The notes below the pieces were generated by a model. The model searched no databases, was not told the origin of the DNA, and saw nothing but the letters and a program-made list of their open reading frames with translations. A program made the position numbers and the translations under genes. This document shows, piece after piece, positions 11,270-24,313 of a stretch of 64,000 nucleotides of DNA. Numbering within the stretch: position 1 is the stretch's first letter; each line of letters starts with the position of its first letter. Origin of the DNA: Tetmemena sp. SeJ-2015 (Eukaryota > Ciliophora > Spirotrichea > Sporadotrichida > Oxytrichidae); the NCBI GenBank assembly GCA_027382625.1, contig JAJKFJ010021798.1, positions 1 to 64,000 of the forward strand, read 5' to 3'.

Positions 11270-14200
11270 ATGCTTTCCAGTTTAGCGCCCGAAGCTAACG
11301 CACCAGACAAATTCCCGCTCAAGGAGACTAAGAGGGAAAATGAACAACTAACCAATCAAGATAACTCCGCAACGCTTACTAATGGAGGAGCTCCATCTCA
11401 TCACACAACTAACAGCATGAGTCATGCTATGCATGCAACATCTGCCCAAGATAAAAGTATGGAGGGAGATTAGAGAACCAATCTCAAATCATCGATCAAT
11501 CATCAGGCTGTGAATCTTTTAGAGGGTTCAACTAAGGGGGCAGCAGTGCTCAAGGGTTAAGCTGATTCATAGAATGACAAGCAAGCTCCACCTGAGGGAA
11601 CTTTCGAACGTACTGCTTTCGATCAGTTACTTTGTTAATTTGATCTGAGGCATTCCTCCACCCACTGTTGAACTCACGCAAGCCTTCCTATTAACTTAGA
11701 ACATGAGAGAGACTGCCTCAAAGTTGGGAGCTCAAACCACGGAAGGAAGTTCTCAATACTTTCTTAGCAATGAGTTCGTAGGTGACAGCATGCGTACGAC
11801 AGACGCTATGCTAAGTGTGAGCAGGCTGATTAACAATCTTGGTACTGCTGATAAAGCAAGCAACTTTCTGCTCGAACAGCGGAAGTTAATGCACGCCCAA
11901 GCCAACGAGAACAAACTAATCAGAGATATGATTAATCATAAGGTAAGTCACTCAACCAATTAAATTTTATCAAATATTGAAACAACGTAGCACGATTAAG
12001 AGAGGAGGCTTAATACAAGATATCTTTTCAAGATAATCCTAACCTTCCGAATCGAGATCCGAATAAGAGGAGGAGAAGAAAGTGCGCCAGTATAAATATT
12101 TGTTTATTCTAATTACTTATAAGAATTTGAAAATTGAAATTCAATATAGATCGTTGATGGGCTAGAGTATGTCAGAACTAAAGAAAAAATTGCTCTCACC
12201 AAAAGCAGAGTCTAAGAAGTAAGTTTTATTCCCCTCTAACTTCCTCCTCTTAACTTTTAATTTATAGTTACTTGACCAAAGATTCACATCTGATGAAGAA
12301 GAAAAGAGCTCTCCTAATATTTAGCTGCACACAGATAAGAATTCAAATTAAGATTCATCCTAAACTCAAGAGGACTCGGAAGAAGCTGTGAAGAGTAGAC
12401 TTCTACAAGAGAAGAGAATTAGGCTAATCATCAAGCAGCTGCGAGAGGATGCTCATCATTATTTAGGTGGGGGCTCAAATCTTTAAGCCAGGAACGTTTC
12501 CACCCTCACATCATCAGCTAAGGACCAACCACTCCAGAAGATATGTTCTAAGCTGAAGCTTAACAAGACCTACTTAAAGAAGAGAGAAAGTAAAGCAGTT
12601 TAAAAAGGCTTGCTTACAACACTCTAGATTGCAGCAGAATAGTTGAAAGGCGAGATCGAAAGCTTGGATAAGTAAATCATGGAGAGCCAGTACAATAATT
12701 ACAGTATGAGTGACTTGGAAAAAATTCTCGCTTCCTTTGACTAGTTTACAGGAATTGAGAAACGTTTGCAAGTGGAGACTATCGATAAGTCGATATCTGA
12801 AATTGATAGCCTACCTTTGAATCAGAAAACCTACGAGATACAAAATGTTCTACTCGACTTCTGTGGTATTACACTTAAAGGAAAAGAGACCAACAGATTA
12901 GCAGGAACTGGCAAAAGAGATGTATTCGGAAGGATAGTTAAGTTGCCTGCTAAATCAGTTTCCCTTTAACAGTATTAAGATCCTCATTCTAATGAACACA
13001 CAAAGGCAGGAGGAGTCAATAATGATTCAAGCAAAGACACCTAAAGTTTAAAAAGAATAAGCATCAAGAACTAGTAAAGATGATAGGTCTTGATCCTGAG
13101 AAGTTGTTTACTTCTGTTGACAAATACAGAATCAGAATAGATACTATGCCTAAGTTTTCAAACGTATTTGAAAGAGCAGAGCCAGTTATTCCTGGCTTAG
13201 GTATGACTGTAGCAGGGTAGCTCGCTTCTTCAAGCTAAGGGGGGTAGATGACTTTTGCAAGAGTAGACGGACGAAATGTGATATCTCTCTAATTCAATCC
13301 ATTTGATCTTAAAGAAGATCCTCATCGCAAGAAAGTTTACGATGCCGCTATGAAAGATATCCTAGACTAAAGGGAGAAAGTAAAATCTATTTCTAAGTAA
13401 GCAAGAGAGAAGCAGGAACAGTCTAATATCAAGAGGGCTTGGCTAAACATAGTCAAGAAAGATATTCCCAAGGCTTATCGCTAGTTCTAAAAGTACTAGG
13501 CTGATGTAGAGACGAACAATAAAAAGCAGAGCTAGAATTGCCTAAAGGAGGTTAGAAAGAAGGCCATCAAGACATAGCGACTATAAAAGGAAACTAACTT
13601 CAGAGCTAAGAAACTTACAAAGGAGATGACAAACTTCTGGAAGAAGAGAGATAAAGAAATGGCAGACATGAAGCGTAAGAAGGAGAAATTTGAGAAAGAA
13701 ATGCGCCGCAAGTAAGAAGAAGAGAAAGAAGCGATGCTTTAGAAAAAGAGATTAGAGTTCATCATGCAACAGTCTGAAATTTATGCACATTTCATGGCTA
13801 AGAAGTTGGGACTCTCTGATGAACAAAACAAGCAGAGATAGATGGATCTAGATGAAGAGAAAGATAGCAAGTTTGTAAGAGTTGATATTGACACTTAGCA
13901 GGCTAAGTAAAACATAACTTCAATGATCAATGAAAACTTAAGTAGAGTAGGCTAGTTCGATCAAGAGACTTATAATAAGCGTTTCTCAAAGCAATAAATT
14001 AGAGAGGAGGAACTTGAAGTTGATAGATTTGATAACCCTGATGTTCAGTTCAATAATGTGATTTAAGCTCCTAGTTGCTTCCTTGGTAATCTGAAGGATT
14101 ATTAACTGAAAGGAATGAGATGGCTAGATAACTTGTATGACTAGGGTATAAATGGTATCCTAGCAGATGAAATGGGATTAGGAAAGACTATTCAAGCAAT

Positions 14201-17200
14201 CTCACTTCTTGCTCATTTATTCGAAAACAAAGGTGTGTGGGGCCCATTCTTGGTTATTGTACCAGTTACTACCTTGCATAACTGGTAAAATGAACTCGCT
14301 AAATTTTGTCCTACTTTGAAGGTTCTCCCATACTTTGGAAGTCCAGAGGAAAGGAAGAAGCTTGGAAAATTCTTGGATCCTAAGAATCTCTTCAACCCAG
14401 CAACAAGGATCAACGTGCTTCTGACATCCTATAACTTGATTGTCAATAATTCTAAAGATCAGACTAAACTTCTCAAAGTGAAATGGCATTACATGATACT
14501 TGATGAAGCCCAGGCTATTAAGAATAATTTAAGTAGAAGATGGAAAGTACTGCTTCAGTTCTAAACAAGAAATAGACTTCTTTTGACTGGAACTCCTATT
14601 CAAAACAGTATGGCAGAGTTATGGGCTCTCCTTCATTTTATCATGCCAAAGCTTTTCGATAGTCATGAACAGTTCTAAGAATGGTTCTCCAAGGATATAG
14701 AAAATCACTCTTTCAATAATTAGGGAGAACTGAATAAGCATCAACTGAGGAGGTTGCATTTAGTCCTCAAGCCTTTCATGCTTAGACGTCTGAAGAAAGA
14801 CGTGGAATCTGAAATAGGACCAAAGGTTGAATATGAGATCTCCTGCGAAATGACTCATAGATAGAGAGTTCTTTATCACCGTATCAAGTCAAAGATATCA
14901 ACTAAAGATCTCTTCTAACTTGTAGAGAACAAAGCTAAAATGGAAAATCTGATGAACTTAGTCATGCAATTCAGAAAGGTTTGCAATCATCCTGAACTCT
15001 TTGAAAGAAGAATTGGAAGAATACCTTGTCAATTCAAATAGCTTCAGCATGGAATGTCAGTACCTCCTGCTTTCCAGTCTATTCCAGATCTTCGAGTCAT
15101 GTCTAAGAATCCGATTTCATTTGAAGTTCCTAAAATGATCTTTGATGAGTGTTTCCTAGGTAATGCAAATCAACAACAATTTTTCAGAAAAATAAGAAGA
15201 GAAATTGATGAGCCTTTTTAAACTGTAGGCATTGAAACTCATATGAACCTTTTCAACATCTTCAATACCTTGAATCTTCACGAATAGATTTTCAAGCAAA
15301 AGGATAATACCTCGGGAGGCTTTGGTATTTTAAGGCTGCTATTAAAGAGTAATAAATGGGCAGTAAGTGAGTTGTCTTACCTCTTTGTTGCAGACCCTCT
15401 AATAAAATAAATTGCCTTGATGCATTACTACCATTAAAAATCTCATGTAAAGAACTATAGCCTCATCCATAATAATCCTCAAGATTAGCTGGAAATCAAG
15501 AATATGAGACTATCATCAGTAAAATCGCCTTCTTAATGTGCAGATATCTCTATTATTGACTACTGTTCCAGAGATTAAATGAGCTCATTGCTCTACAGAT
15601 ATAACAGAGTGTTTGACGACAAGCTTCAATAAGATGCCATCCTTCCTCCGCTTGTCACAGATGATCTAAATATATACACTAAGTATACAAGATAGATGAA
15701 AGGAGATCTCGATGTTTTCGTTGGTTCAACTTTGGCTGAGCCTATCAATTTCACAAGTCGAAGTGGAAACTTCAATCGATTTATAATCACCATGTTTAAC
15801 AGCTCACTTCATAAGAAAGTACTTTTGGGTGACACATTCAAACCAAGGCACGAGATTTATCTAGGAAGAGTAGGCAAGGACTCGTCTTAGTTCTTAAGAT
15901 TCTCAAGTGGTTACCCTAGATCGCATTCTGGTCTTCCTATTGGCTACAATCTAATCGAGAAGGGAATCCTTAATGAGAACATTACAGAAAAAGGAGCTTC
16001 AATTTTGGAGCTTCCAAACTATAGTAGATTAATCACAGATTGCGCTAAGATGCAGCAACTTGACAAGCTAATGGTTGAATTGCACAGAGATGGTCACAGA
16101 GTGTTGATCTTTTGCTAAATGACTCGTATGCTAGATATTTAGAAGATTACTTGTGCTGGAGAAAGTACACCTATTTCAGAATGGATGGATCCACAACTAT
16201 CCCTGACAGAAGATATATGGTTGAGGAGTATCAAAAGAATAATAACATCTTTGCCTTCCTGCTGTCTACTCGTGCTGGAGGTCTCGGAGTTAATCTGATT
16301 GCTGCAGATACTGTCATTTTCTATGATAATGATTGGAATCCTACTATGGATGCTTAGGCTACAGATAGAGCTCATCGTATTGGTCAGACCAAGAAGGTGT
16401 CAGTGTACAGACTGGTGACTAAAAGAACAGTAGAAGAAAAGATTTTGAAGAGAGCAAAGCAGAAGCAAAATGTGCAGTCAACTGTCTATGGTGGAAATGC
16501 TCTGAAGGCCGATGTTTTCAACGCTAAGGATGTGGTTGACATGCTACTTGATGAGAACGAATAACAGTAATTGAAACAGAGTGGCTAGTTCTTGAGAACG
16601 AAGAGAGTAAAGAGAGGTAGACAGCCAGGTGCTGGTAACTAAGATAAGCCGACGACTTAAAAGACAGCAAGTAAGGGTGGGGATGAAGATATGATGGATG
16701 AATATGGAGATGAAAAGCGTAAGTCAACACCAATGAAAAAAGTTACCGCAGATCAACTACAGAAGGCTAAACCTAGCAAGCCACCTCATAATTTGGCGCA
16801 GCAAAAGTCCACACCAATTGGAAACTAAAACGGAGGTAACTTGTTTGCCACATCCAAGCAGCCACAAGCACCAAATGCTGGCAGTCTATTTAATGTTTCC
16901 AAAGCTCCTTAAAAAGCCGAATCCTTCCAAGTTAAAAATCAGAATGGAAATGGTTTTGACTATGGGCAGGAAGATGATGGGTTGAATGAGTATGATGATG
17001 AGGATGAGGATGAGGATGACGAAGAAGGAGAGGGAGTTGATCTACTGAAGTTATTAGAAAAGTAGAAGTTTGAATTCAACGATGATAAGAATCCTATGCC
17101 TGCCATGGAAGAAGAGGACGAAGATGGCGGCAGTAAGTTTAAGCCAAAGGGTGATAAGATGATGGATGTAGGATAAATGGGTGAGGATGGTGATATAGGT

Positions 17201-17233
17201 GACGAAGATGATGATATGGGAGACGATTATTGA
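11270..17233 (+). CDS. INO80: INO80 chromatin-remodelling ATPase
   Basis: Nuclear SNF2-family ATPase of the INO80 complex, which slides nucleosomes and exchanges H2A.Z. ATG at 11270, TGA at 17231-17233. In order: polar N-terminus; DBINO-type basic region ([19 protein letters not shown]..., about 13.6-13.8 kb) ending [13 protein letters not shown]; Walker A DEMGLGKT (14.17 kb); DEAQ box (14.5 kb); [10 protein letters not shown]; a long family-typical insertion; helicase C motifs [11 protein letters not shown] and DRAHRIGQ (16.3-16.4 kb); acidic tail with Asp/Glu runs. Introns at 11943-11990, 12090-12149 and 12219-12267 are GT-AG and keep the frame. No IES found. One T is missing in the run at 16138-16140 and one A near 13055; a single-base shift near 11.64 kb is probably also an assembly indel. 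Confidence 0.95.
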
Positions 17234-17404
17234 TGCATAAATTAAAGTTAGAAATTTGAGTGATATATGTTTATATGATTTAAATTAAATTTGTAACCTT
17301 CTCTAAATCAATCATTCAAACAATTATCTTTCTTATTTATCGTTAAAAAGCGATAGCTATAATATAAATAATTGCTATTATAAGAATAATATCTAGTAAA
17401 ATTG

Positions 17405-20400
17405 TCAATTATTTTATAGGTTTATATCAACCCCAGCTTATAAATCTGGCTTTGATCTGTTTATTTATTTGTATCTCCTCAGCCTGCTTCTAGATGATAA
17501 TACTATTTGTTCTTGCTTTTCTTCCTCTCCTCTATCTACTTAATTTTTTTAGATAACATTATCATTAAGATTTTTGTTTTTAGCTTGATTCATCTGAGTA
17601 AGTGGAAGGCTAAGTTTCTGCGACTTAAAATCTATGAAAATTATTATAACAAAAATTAATTAAAAACTTCATGCTTTAGTTTTCATTATGTTGGGGATTA
17701 TTTTCGATTGGTATCTATTACTTCTATAGTGGACTGGGATAGTCATTTAATATTATAATATAAAGATCAACAAGAAACCTACCTAAAAAATCGAAATATT
17801 ATATTTTAGTACTCTTGGAAAACATTTTGAATTATTTATTATTCTTATTATAAAGTTTAAATTTTAGGGAAAGGTTATCATATATTTTCTGAGTTCTCTT
17901 TAATGTTTCAAGAGAAAAAATTAAAAACTCCAAACCATAACTCGCAATTTTTTGCAAAAATTTAAACTTTTGTGTGTAAGTTTTAGTCATTAAACTGATT
18001 GTCAGGGTCATCAGTTTGAGGGCGGGATTCATTCCAAACACCTTCTAAGTCTGAGTTGTTTCTTAGAATGCTTAAAACTAATTAATTTTAATACTTGCAG
18101 GTTTCCTAATCTGGGACTTTGCTTTAGTATTCCCTAGTGAAATCCTTGAAAGTTCTCTTTGCTACTGATGATGGTTGTTGTTGATAAAAGCTAATAAAAA
18201 CATACATTCAAAAAACATGCATCTCTATTTAAGAGTTGATAATCTTCCTGCTACTCAACTTTCTTTTTTGAACTTCCTGCGCCTATCCGCTAAAGTCTAT
18301 CACACCATTCTAATTTAAGATATTATGAGCTTTCTATTAAATGGCCTCATAATCATTTAAACTTTAATAAATTAAATTAAGGTACTATTTTATGGTTTTT
18401 CTTTTTCTTAATCTAATCCTCTTGATGAACTAACCTCTCCATTATATTTAGAGAGACTGAGTTGCTTGCTCTAGATATGAGGACTTGGATTAAACAAGCT
18501 GCCTGAAACTGGGAAATGATGTAGAGGGGTCAACTAAGAAATGGGTTAAGGAAAGTCGATGTTTCCGGTAAAGGGTTTTATATTCTGCATTATTTTTGGC
18601 TGGCTGTCAATCAATTGCTGCTCTTATGCTTTTTAAATTGATAATAATTTAACAATTAAAAGATACTGAGTATCTCTAATTGATTGACATGCTTGCTTCC
18701 TTTCTAGATGAATTATTTCCTGCCAAAGCAATTGACTGCTTTGAAAAGGATCTACGCGAATTTATATTACTCCCCATTCCATTAAAGCTTGTATATATAA
18801 TATACATAGCTTATAAAATATATCCTAGTCGTGAGGATGTGTGATCTTCAATTCCTTAGGAAGAAAGTTAAGGATCTTTTACTTAAACATGGTTACCGTG
18901 GCTGCTAATTATATGCCTGAGAGCACTCTTTACTCTCTCTTATCTCGAAGTTGGCTTTTTGGATTCTTCTTAATTGACTTTTATATTTCCAGTATCCGGC
19001 CTTATTTAATCCTTCTCTCTCTAGCTTGCTTCTGTTTCTCGTTCGAATGGATGATCATCTTGATCTTAATATTCTTCATGTTCATTATTTTACACTATAT
19101 TGAGATTAAAATCCTTGGAGAGTGAATCCAAAATTAGGCTAAGCATTCCTCTTTTAAGTAGTAGATGGAGTTATTTTTACTTGGCTAAATTAAGAGTCAG
19201 CTCTCATACTTGAAAAGTTGCTTTTACTCTTAAATAATCAGAAAATTAAATTCACTCAAGTTTGAAAAGTTTATCTTATTGTTTGCCAAAATTATAAGGG
19301 AAATTAAAATTACTTTACTAAATTTAAAGGAATAAAAATTAGCACATTTCATAAGCACTCGACATAAGTTATAACTCAAATTTAAGAATTATACCAAAGC
19401 CGATTCTCATATTAGAAAAAGTATATTTAATTCTAATTGACTGATATTTTACGACCTCTAGAAAGTGACGCAGGATTGATTTGGCTTATAATTTTATTTA
19501 TTTAAATTCCATTCGTTCCCTCATCATTTTTGTTGTTAAACATACCTGCCCCTATAATACTCGAAGGTTTCCTATGATTAGCTTCATTATCATTTTTAGG
19601 AGATTGTTACTGTGAATCTCTTAAAAATCTATTGCTTCTCTTTGAATGCTTTGATGAGTTATTGCTGTTGCTACCTATGCTTCTCCTACTCCTTTGACTA
19701 ATTTAGCTGTTGGAGTTATTAAGAGGCTTTTAAGAATTTTATTTCTGAACTGGAGCTTAATTTTAATTATTTGACTTGGTTTGATTCAAGTTAATTTTGA
19801 ATTTTTTAGAGATTGAGTTCTTCGATATAGACCTAGATCTGTCTATCAACTATCTTATTCTTGCAGCTTCAGCTGGGTCTTAGAGCTAATAAAGTGGTGT
19901 TCTTGAAAGCATTCTACCATGGGAAGAGTTAACGGTTCCATTATTCGCAGAAGACTCAGCTTGATTATTAAAGTTCATCAGCTGAAATTGTGGACCCTCC
20001 TGCATCAATTCTAGATTTAGCTATGGCTATAACTAATTTTGAGTTGAATGAAGTCCTAAGGTAAATGCCTTCCCATTTCCGAAAAATCCTCCTCTCTTTT
20101 AAACTGTATTGTTTGTGAATATTGTTCTCTTAAAACTCTTCTTGGAGGTATCAAGAATCTGACTTAACTAAGCTATTTTGGCAACTTAATCATTAAGACC
20201 TTAAGAAATAGAACCATTTTTTGATATTCTTAAAGGATTTTAGCCATAAGGAGAGTTTGACCTCTTTGTATTTTCAGCATGTCTCTCTGTCTAATCTTCA
20301 CTGCCTAATATAATTTTGTGGTTTCCTCTAATTGCTGTATTGATAACCTCACTCTTGCCTCTAGTTTTAAGTTTCTTAAGAGTTTTCTTTCCCATAGTAT

Positions 20401-22845
20401 TTTATTTCATCTACTGGTTAGATTATCGCTAAAAGCTGACTGGAGAGTCATCTTCAAAAGGATTATCATTGTCTACAGATCCGTTCCTTTCCATCCTCTC
20501 ATTAAAATTGGATTATTCACTTTCTGTCTCTTATTCCTCAGATAACCCTCGATGCCTCCTATTACCTGATAAAGTATGTCGAGTAAGCGAATGCACTTCT
20601 CTATTCAAATATTCCTAGCTCACATTTATAATGTTGTCTAGTGACACATCGCTGTTGCCTTATTCTTCGCTGGCTTGATCTATTATGAATTTTTACTCAT
20701 CAGTCAAGTAACTACTACTTCCTTTATAATAAATGTTAATAATTATTTATCTATGCAATTTATTCCTTCTCTTTTTCTTCTTGGTAGAGCACTTCCAAAG
20801 CCTCTAGATATACTTAACCTAGGAGGTTCCTAAGGGTGATTTATAAGGAATAGATTGTTTGAAGCTTGAGGCTGTTATAACTACATCTGCTGTAATTTAG
20901 GGTTCCCAAAAGATATGCTGTTTCCATTTACCTTGTTTCCACTAGGGCTTTTCTATCTGATTTAAGTTCTTGCTGTTACCAAACAGATAGTCATTATCAA
21001 TAGCTGCTCCTCTGCTTGTTGTCTATGCTGACACGGCGCCTTATCTGGTAAACACTCCCAAATTTTATTACGGGAATTTTTAAGAAGAGAAAGGAGTTTT
21101 ATCTCTTTAGCTCTATCTAGATGGAAGTTTATGGTTAATCATATTTTCTCCAGATGGGTAAAACATCAAAGGTTATTAGCTAGACATACCTGCTCCCATC
21201 ATCAAGCTTGGCGAAATTTAAGGTTAATTAGAATTGAGCATCATAAATCCTGTCGAAGCAGGCATGGATGAATGATTTATTGGAGGAACAGGGATGAAAT
21301 TATTCTATTGTATAAACTTATGTGGATTTATAAGTTTAAGGGCATCCTAGATATTTTGTTTATTCTAAATTGCTTCTTGTTCCTTAATAATTTAGGGATT
21401 CTCTTTTGAATCCGGTATTTTTTCAAGTTCACCTTTTTGAGTTTAAGTAAATAATTCTTTTTGGGAACTAGAGAGTGACTAGTTCAGAGATGGCATCCTT
21501 GATAAGGATTTTTAGGTTACTATTTAGTCATTTATTTATTTTGCATCCCCTGTTTTAGATTACGACTCGAGAGAGAAGCTAGGTACGATCCTATTTTTAT
21601 TCGTATTGGAGATTACATTTGCAGGTTCGTTTTAAGAGCCAATTATTTTCCTTATCTTTTAAGTCTGTTTCATTCAAATAATACATCATAAAGCTAAATT
21701 GAATCATCTGAGGGGAAGGATTGAAGTTTTATTTCTTCAAGTATGGATTAAGCTTCTTAGTCATTTTGCTATTAGGACTTTGACCTCTATTTAAATTTAG
21801 ATATTCTATAAAATATCTTAATCCTCTGGGAGTAACTTAAGAATTGATTCCTGCTAAATTAAATTTCTAGGTCTGTGAAGCTTAAATTAAATCAACGTCT
21901 TAGGTTTTGAATTATTGAGCGAATCTAGGTTTATTTCAGAGATGTCATTCATGTTAGGATAGTTAATCTAGTGCTACATCATTGCCTAATTATCTCCTAT
22001 TCCATAGACACTGCTCTAATGATAGACTGGAGGTGGTGGGGAACTTGATAAAGTTGAGAGAAGAGAGGTTTGCTTCTTCAAGCGTCCACTAAATTAAGGT
22101 TACTTCTGCTATTGGTGCAACTAAGTGAAAATAGAGAAACATCAAATATAATGAATTTCGGGGGTTAGTTAACCTTGGATTTGGAGATATCTGAATAACT
22201 AATTTCCTACCCATCATTCTGCTATCCAGTTTTACTATTTTACTAAGATCCATTATCGTCTCTACTGGAATTCTATGATTTGACAGTAAGCTAGTACTAT
22301 GAAATTTCCTGCTGATTCTGAATGTGGCTATTCTTTCTTAACTACGATTCATTGAAAGACTTTCGGATATTGTCTTGCTTCTAGATAAAAGAGTTAAAGA
22401 AAATTTGAATTAAAAGTTGAAGAGAAGTTAAGAAAAGTGAAATACCTTGGCTTAGATTTAGTTAGTTTGTTTTATTAGAGATGGGGAGGTAAGTTAATGC
22501 TAGAAAGAAGTAACTTTATCTTTGCTATTTTTGTCTCCAGTAGAATGATAAAAATATAAATTATAAAAAATGATGCTATTGAACAGAGTGTGTGTGTTAA
22601 TTCGTAGCTTGGGGGTTTGCTGCCATATTTCCAAACCCAAAGGCAAAATTACCAGGATTTGTTAGGATAATAAAGGAACTGCTGTCCAGTGAAGATGTGT
22701 TATTGGCCATTTATTCTAATGCTTGCTCGCTGGTGGCAGACTCTATCTAGTGAATCTTAGAGTCAAACTTTGGACGAACGGTGGATTCTGAATACTGTGT
22801 GAGATAATCAGTTTTTTAATCACCAAGTTATTTAATCTCTTCCAT
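17405..22845 (-). CDS. Long Gln/Ser/Asn-rich hypothetical protein
   Basis: ATG at 22845 opens MEEIKQLGDQKTDYLTQY; polar frames continue down the minus strand (KQDNIRKSFNESQLRKNS near 22.35 kb; PVPPINHSSMPASTGFMML near 21.25 kb; SISKKFKINLNQTKSNNQ and RRSIGSNSNNSSKHSKRS near 19.7 kb; EESKKPTSRQERVKSALR near 18.9 kb) to VDINLQNN and TGA at 17405-17407. The composition (Q, N, S, K; TAA/TAG-rich) is uniform over 5 kb and argues for one gene with several introns or IESs, though two genes cannot be excluded. No recognised domain. The hydrophobic open frames on the opposite strand are shadows of Gln codons. Confidence 0.55.
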
Positions 22846-23143
22846 GTTTGGTACAATCAATAAAATTATTCCTAAAATATGTAATCTTATTTTAAGTTAA
22901 AAGAATGATAGCTCAAAGATTAATAATTACATCACTTTCATAGAGATCATAGAAAATATTGGATCTCCATAAACTGCTATATTGAGCAAATGAATCGTAA
23001 AATTTCGAGATTAGGGAAGCAAATCTCTAAATTATGCACTAAATGAGGAGAGTTACTTAAATGAATGAGTTGCCTAAATTAACTGAAAACTGAATTATAT
23101 CTTTTAGGAATCTCGGGTATCTATCAACTAATTTTGAAATCTA

Positions 23144-23743
23144 TCATTCCTAGGAGAGGCCAATAATGCCGCATGCGATTCTAGGGCCAGAATTTCCATT
23201 CTCCTTTGAGGCTTGGTTATCAGCAAGACCAAGATCATCTTCATCTCTGTGAAGGACACAGGCTCTACCGATGATAGAATTAACTCCGCTTATTGAAAAG
23301 TCCGAGTATAAAATAAGAGTATCATAACAAAAGATTGTTGCAATAGAACCATTTGATCGTCTACGAATTAGATTAGGGCTTTACCATCTGCATCAGAGTG
23401 TAAGTTTCCCATGTCTCCGACGTGTCTCACTACAGAAGTCAAAGATCCATGTTGAGTCTTGAATCTCTATTTTTGTCTAATATAACAGTAATGATGAATG
23501 GGTTGAAATGAGGACCAGCAGTCACGCAGCCCTGAGTCAAGTTGCCATACTGATGGATGTGGAAGCCATGCTTATGATTAGGAGTCAATCCCTCGAACTT
23601 TCCTTCTACCTCTGTCTTTGCTAAGTAGCTTGCCTGACTGAACTAAACCACTCCCTTGGCTAATTAAATAAATAAGCTGTTTATCCTGCTTCAGGATTCA
23701 AGATGCAAACTGCTTTTCTCAAGGTATCTACATTCTCAGCCAT
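23144..23743 (-). CDS. SOD1: Cu/Zn superoxide dismutase
   Basis: Converts superoxide to oxygen and hydrogen peroxide; no signal peptide, so cytosolic. ATG at 23743 ([20 protein letters not shown]), TGA at 23144-23146. Metal ligands are present: [23 protein letters not shown], the DADGKA aspartate and the VLH histidine before RDEDDLG; the active-site Arg is in PRIACGIIG and both disulfide Cys (QGC, ACG) are kept. Three IESs break the frame at 23662-23675, 23465-23494 and 23324-23355. Removing each with one pointer leaves 170 residues, slightly longer than the usual ~153 because of the N-terminus. MDSs are in linear order. Confidence 0.95.
23324..23355. other. IES 3 of SOD1 (32 bp, pointer GAT)
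   Basis: On the coding strand GAT flanks both sides; removal joins FVDD to [12 protein letters not shown] in frame. Confidence 0.8.
23465..23494. other. IES 2 of SOD1 (30 bp, pointer ATTCA)
   Basis: Coding-strand pointer ATTCA at both ends (plus-strand TGAAT at 23460-23464 and 23495-23499). Removal joins GPHFNPF to KTQHGSLTS. Confidence 0.9.
23662..23675. other. IES 1 of SOD1 (14 bp, pointer AGC)
   Basis: All-A/T 14-bp insert between AGC repeats (plus-strand GCT at 23659-23661 and 23676-23678). Removal joins NPEAGQTA to KGVVQFSQ. Not GT-AG, so not an intron. Confidence 0.85.
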
Positions 23744-24313
23744 TTCGTTATGTTTATTTTATTAGACAATTAATTGAGTTAGTAGTATTAGTGAGTCCAC
23801 TTCTTGCAAGTAGGAATCCCATGCCGAGAGTCAAAACCTTAGAGGCCATTCTTTAATAAAATTTTAATTTATGCTTAGATAATTTATAGGTTTAAGTAAT
23901 TAACTTAAATTATATACTTAAAATAGAAATCAATAATTTCTGAATACTGTTGTAGACTCAATATGTTAATTCAATCTTTGATTTGCATTCTAATTTAATT
24001 ACTGTTGCTTACTATGGTTGCTTATGTTATGAATTTACTCGTTTTGTTAAACTAAGTTATGTTCTTAGCTGGAGCCCCTTGTGCTTTTAGAGTAGATGAT
24101 GGTTTTAAACTCTTCTCTTTTGCTGTTGCTCTCCTCATATCTCACCTCTCGATACGTCTACTAGATATTTTGAATTACCACATTTAAAATATTTGACCAA
24201 TAAATAATAAATCACTGGCTCTTATAATGACGAATTGCCATTTTAATCTTTTAACTTCCTTGCGTCCACAGAGACACTAGTTCTCTAGTCCTTACTAGAA
24301 AAACAACACTCCT
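23744..24313. other. Spacer with one polar minus-strand open frame
   Basis: 570 bp between SOD1 and the next minus gene. A minus frame near 24.0-24.15 kb (MRRATAKEKSLKPSSTLKAQ...) is coding-like in composition and may be a small MDS of a neighbour. Otherwise AT-rich with nothing recognised. Confidence 0.3.

Noticed and set aside
18841..19125. Hydrophobic plus-strand ORF resembling a membrane protein
   Set aside because: The minus strand carries a continuous polar frame (HEEYQDQDDHPFERETEASQ...); the Leu/Ile/Phe-rich reading is its shadow.
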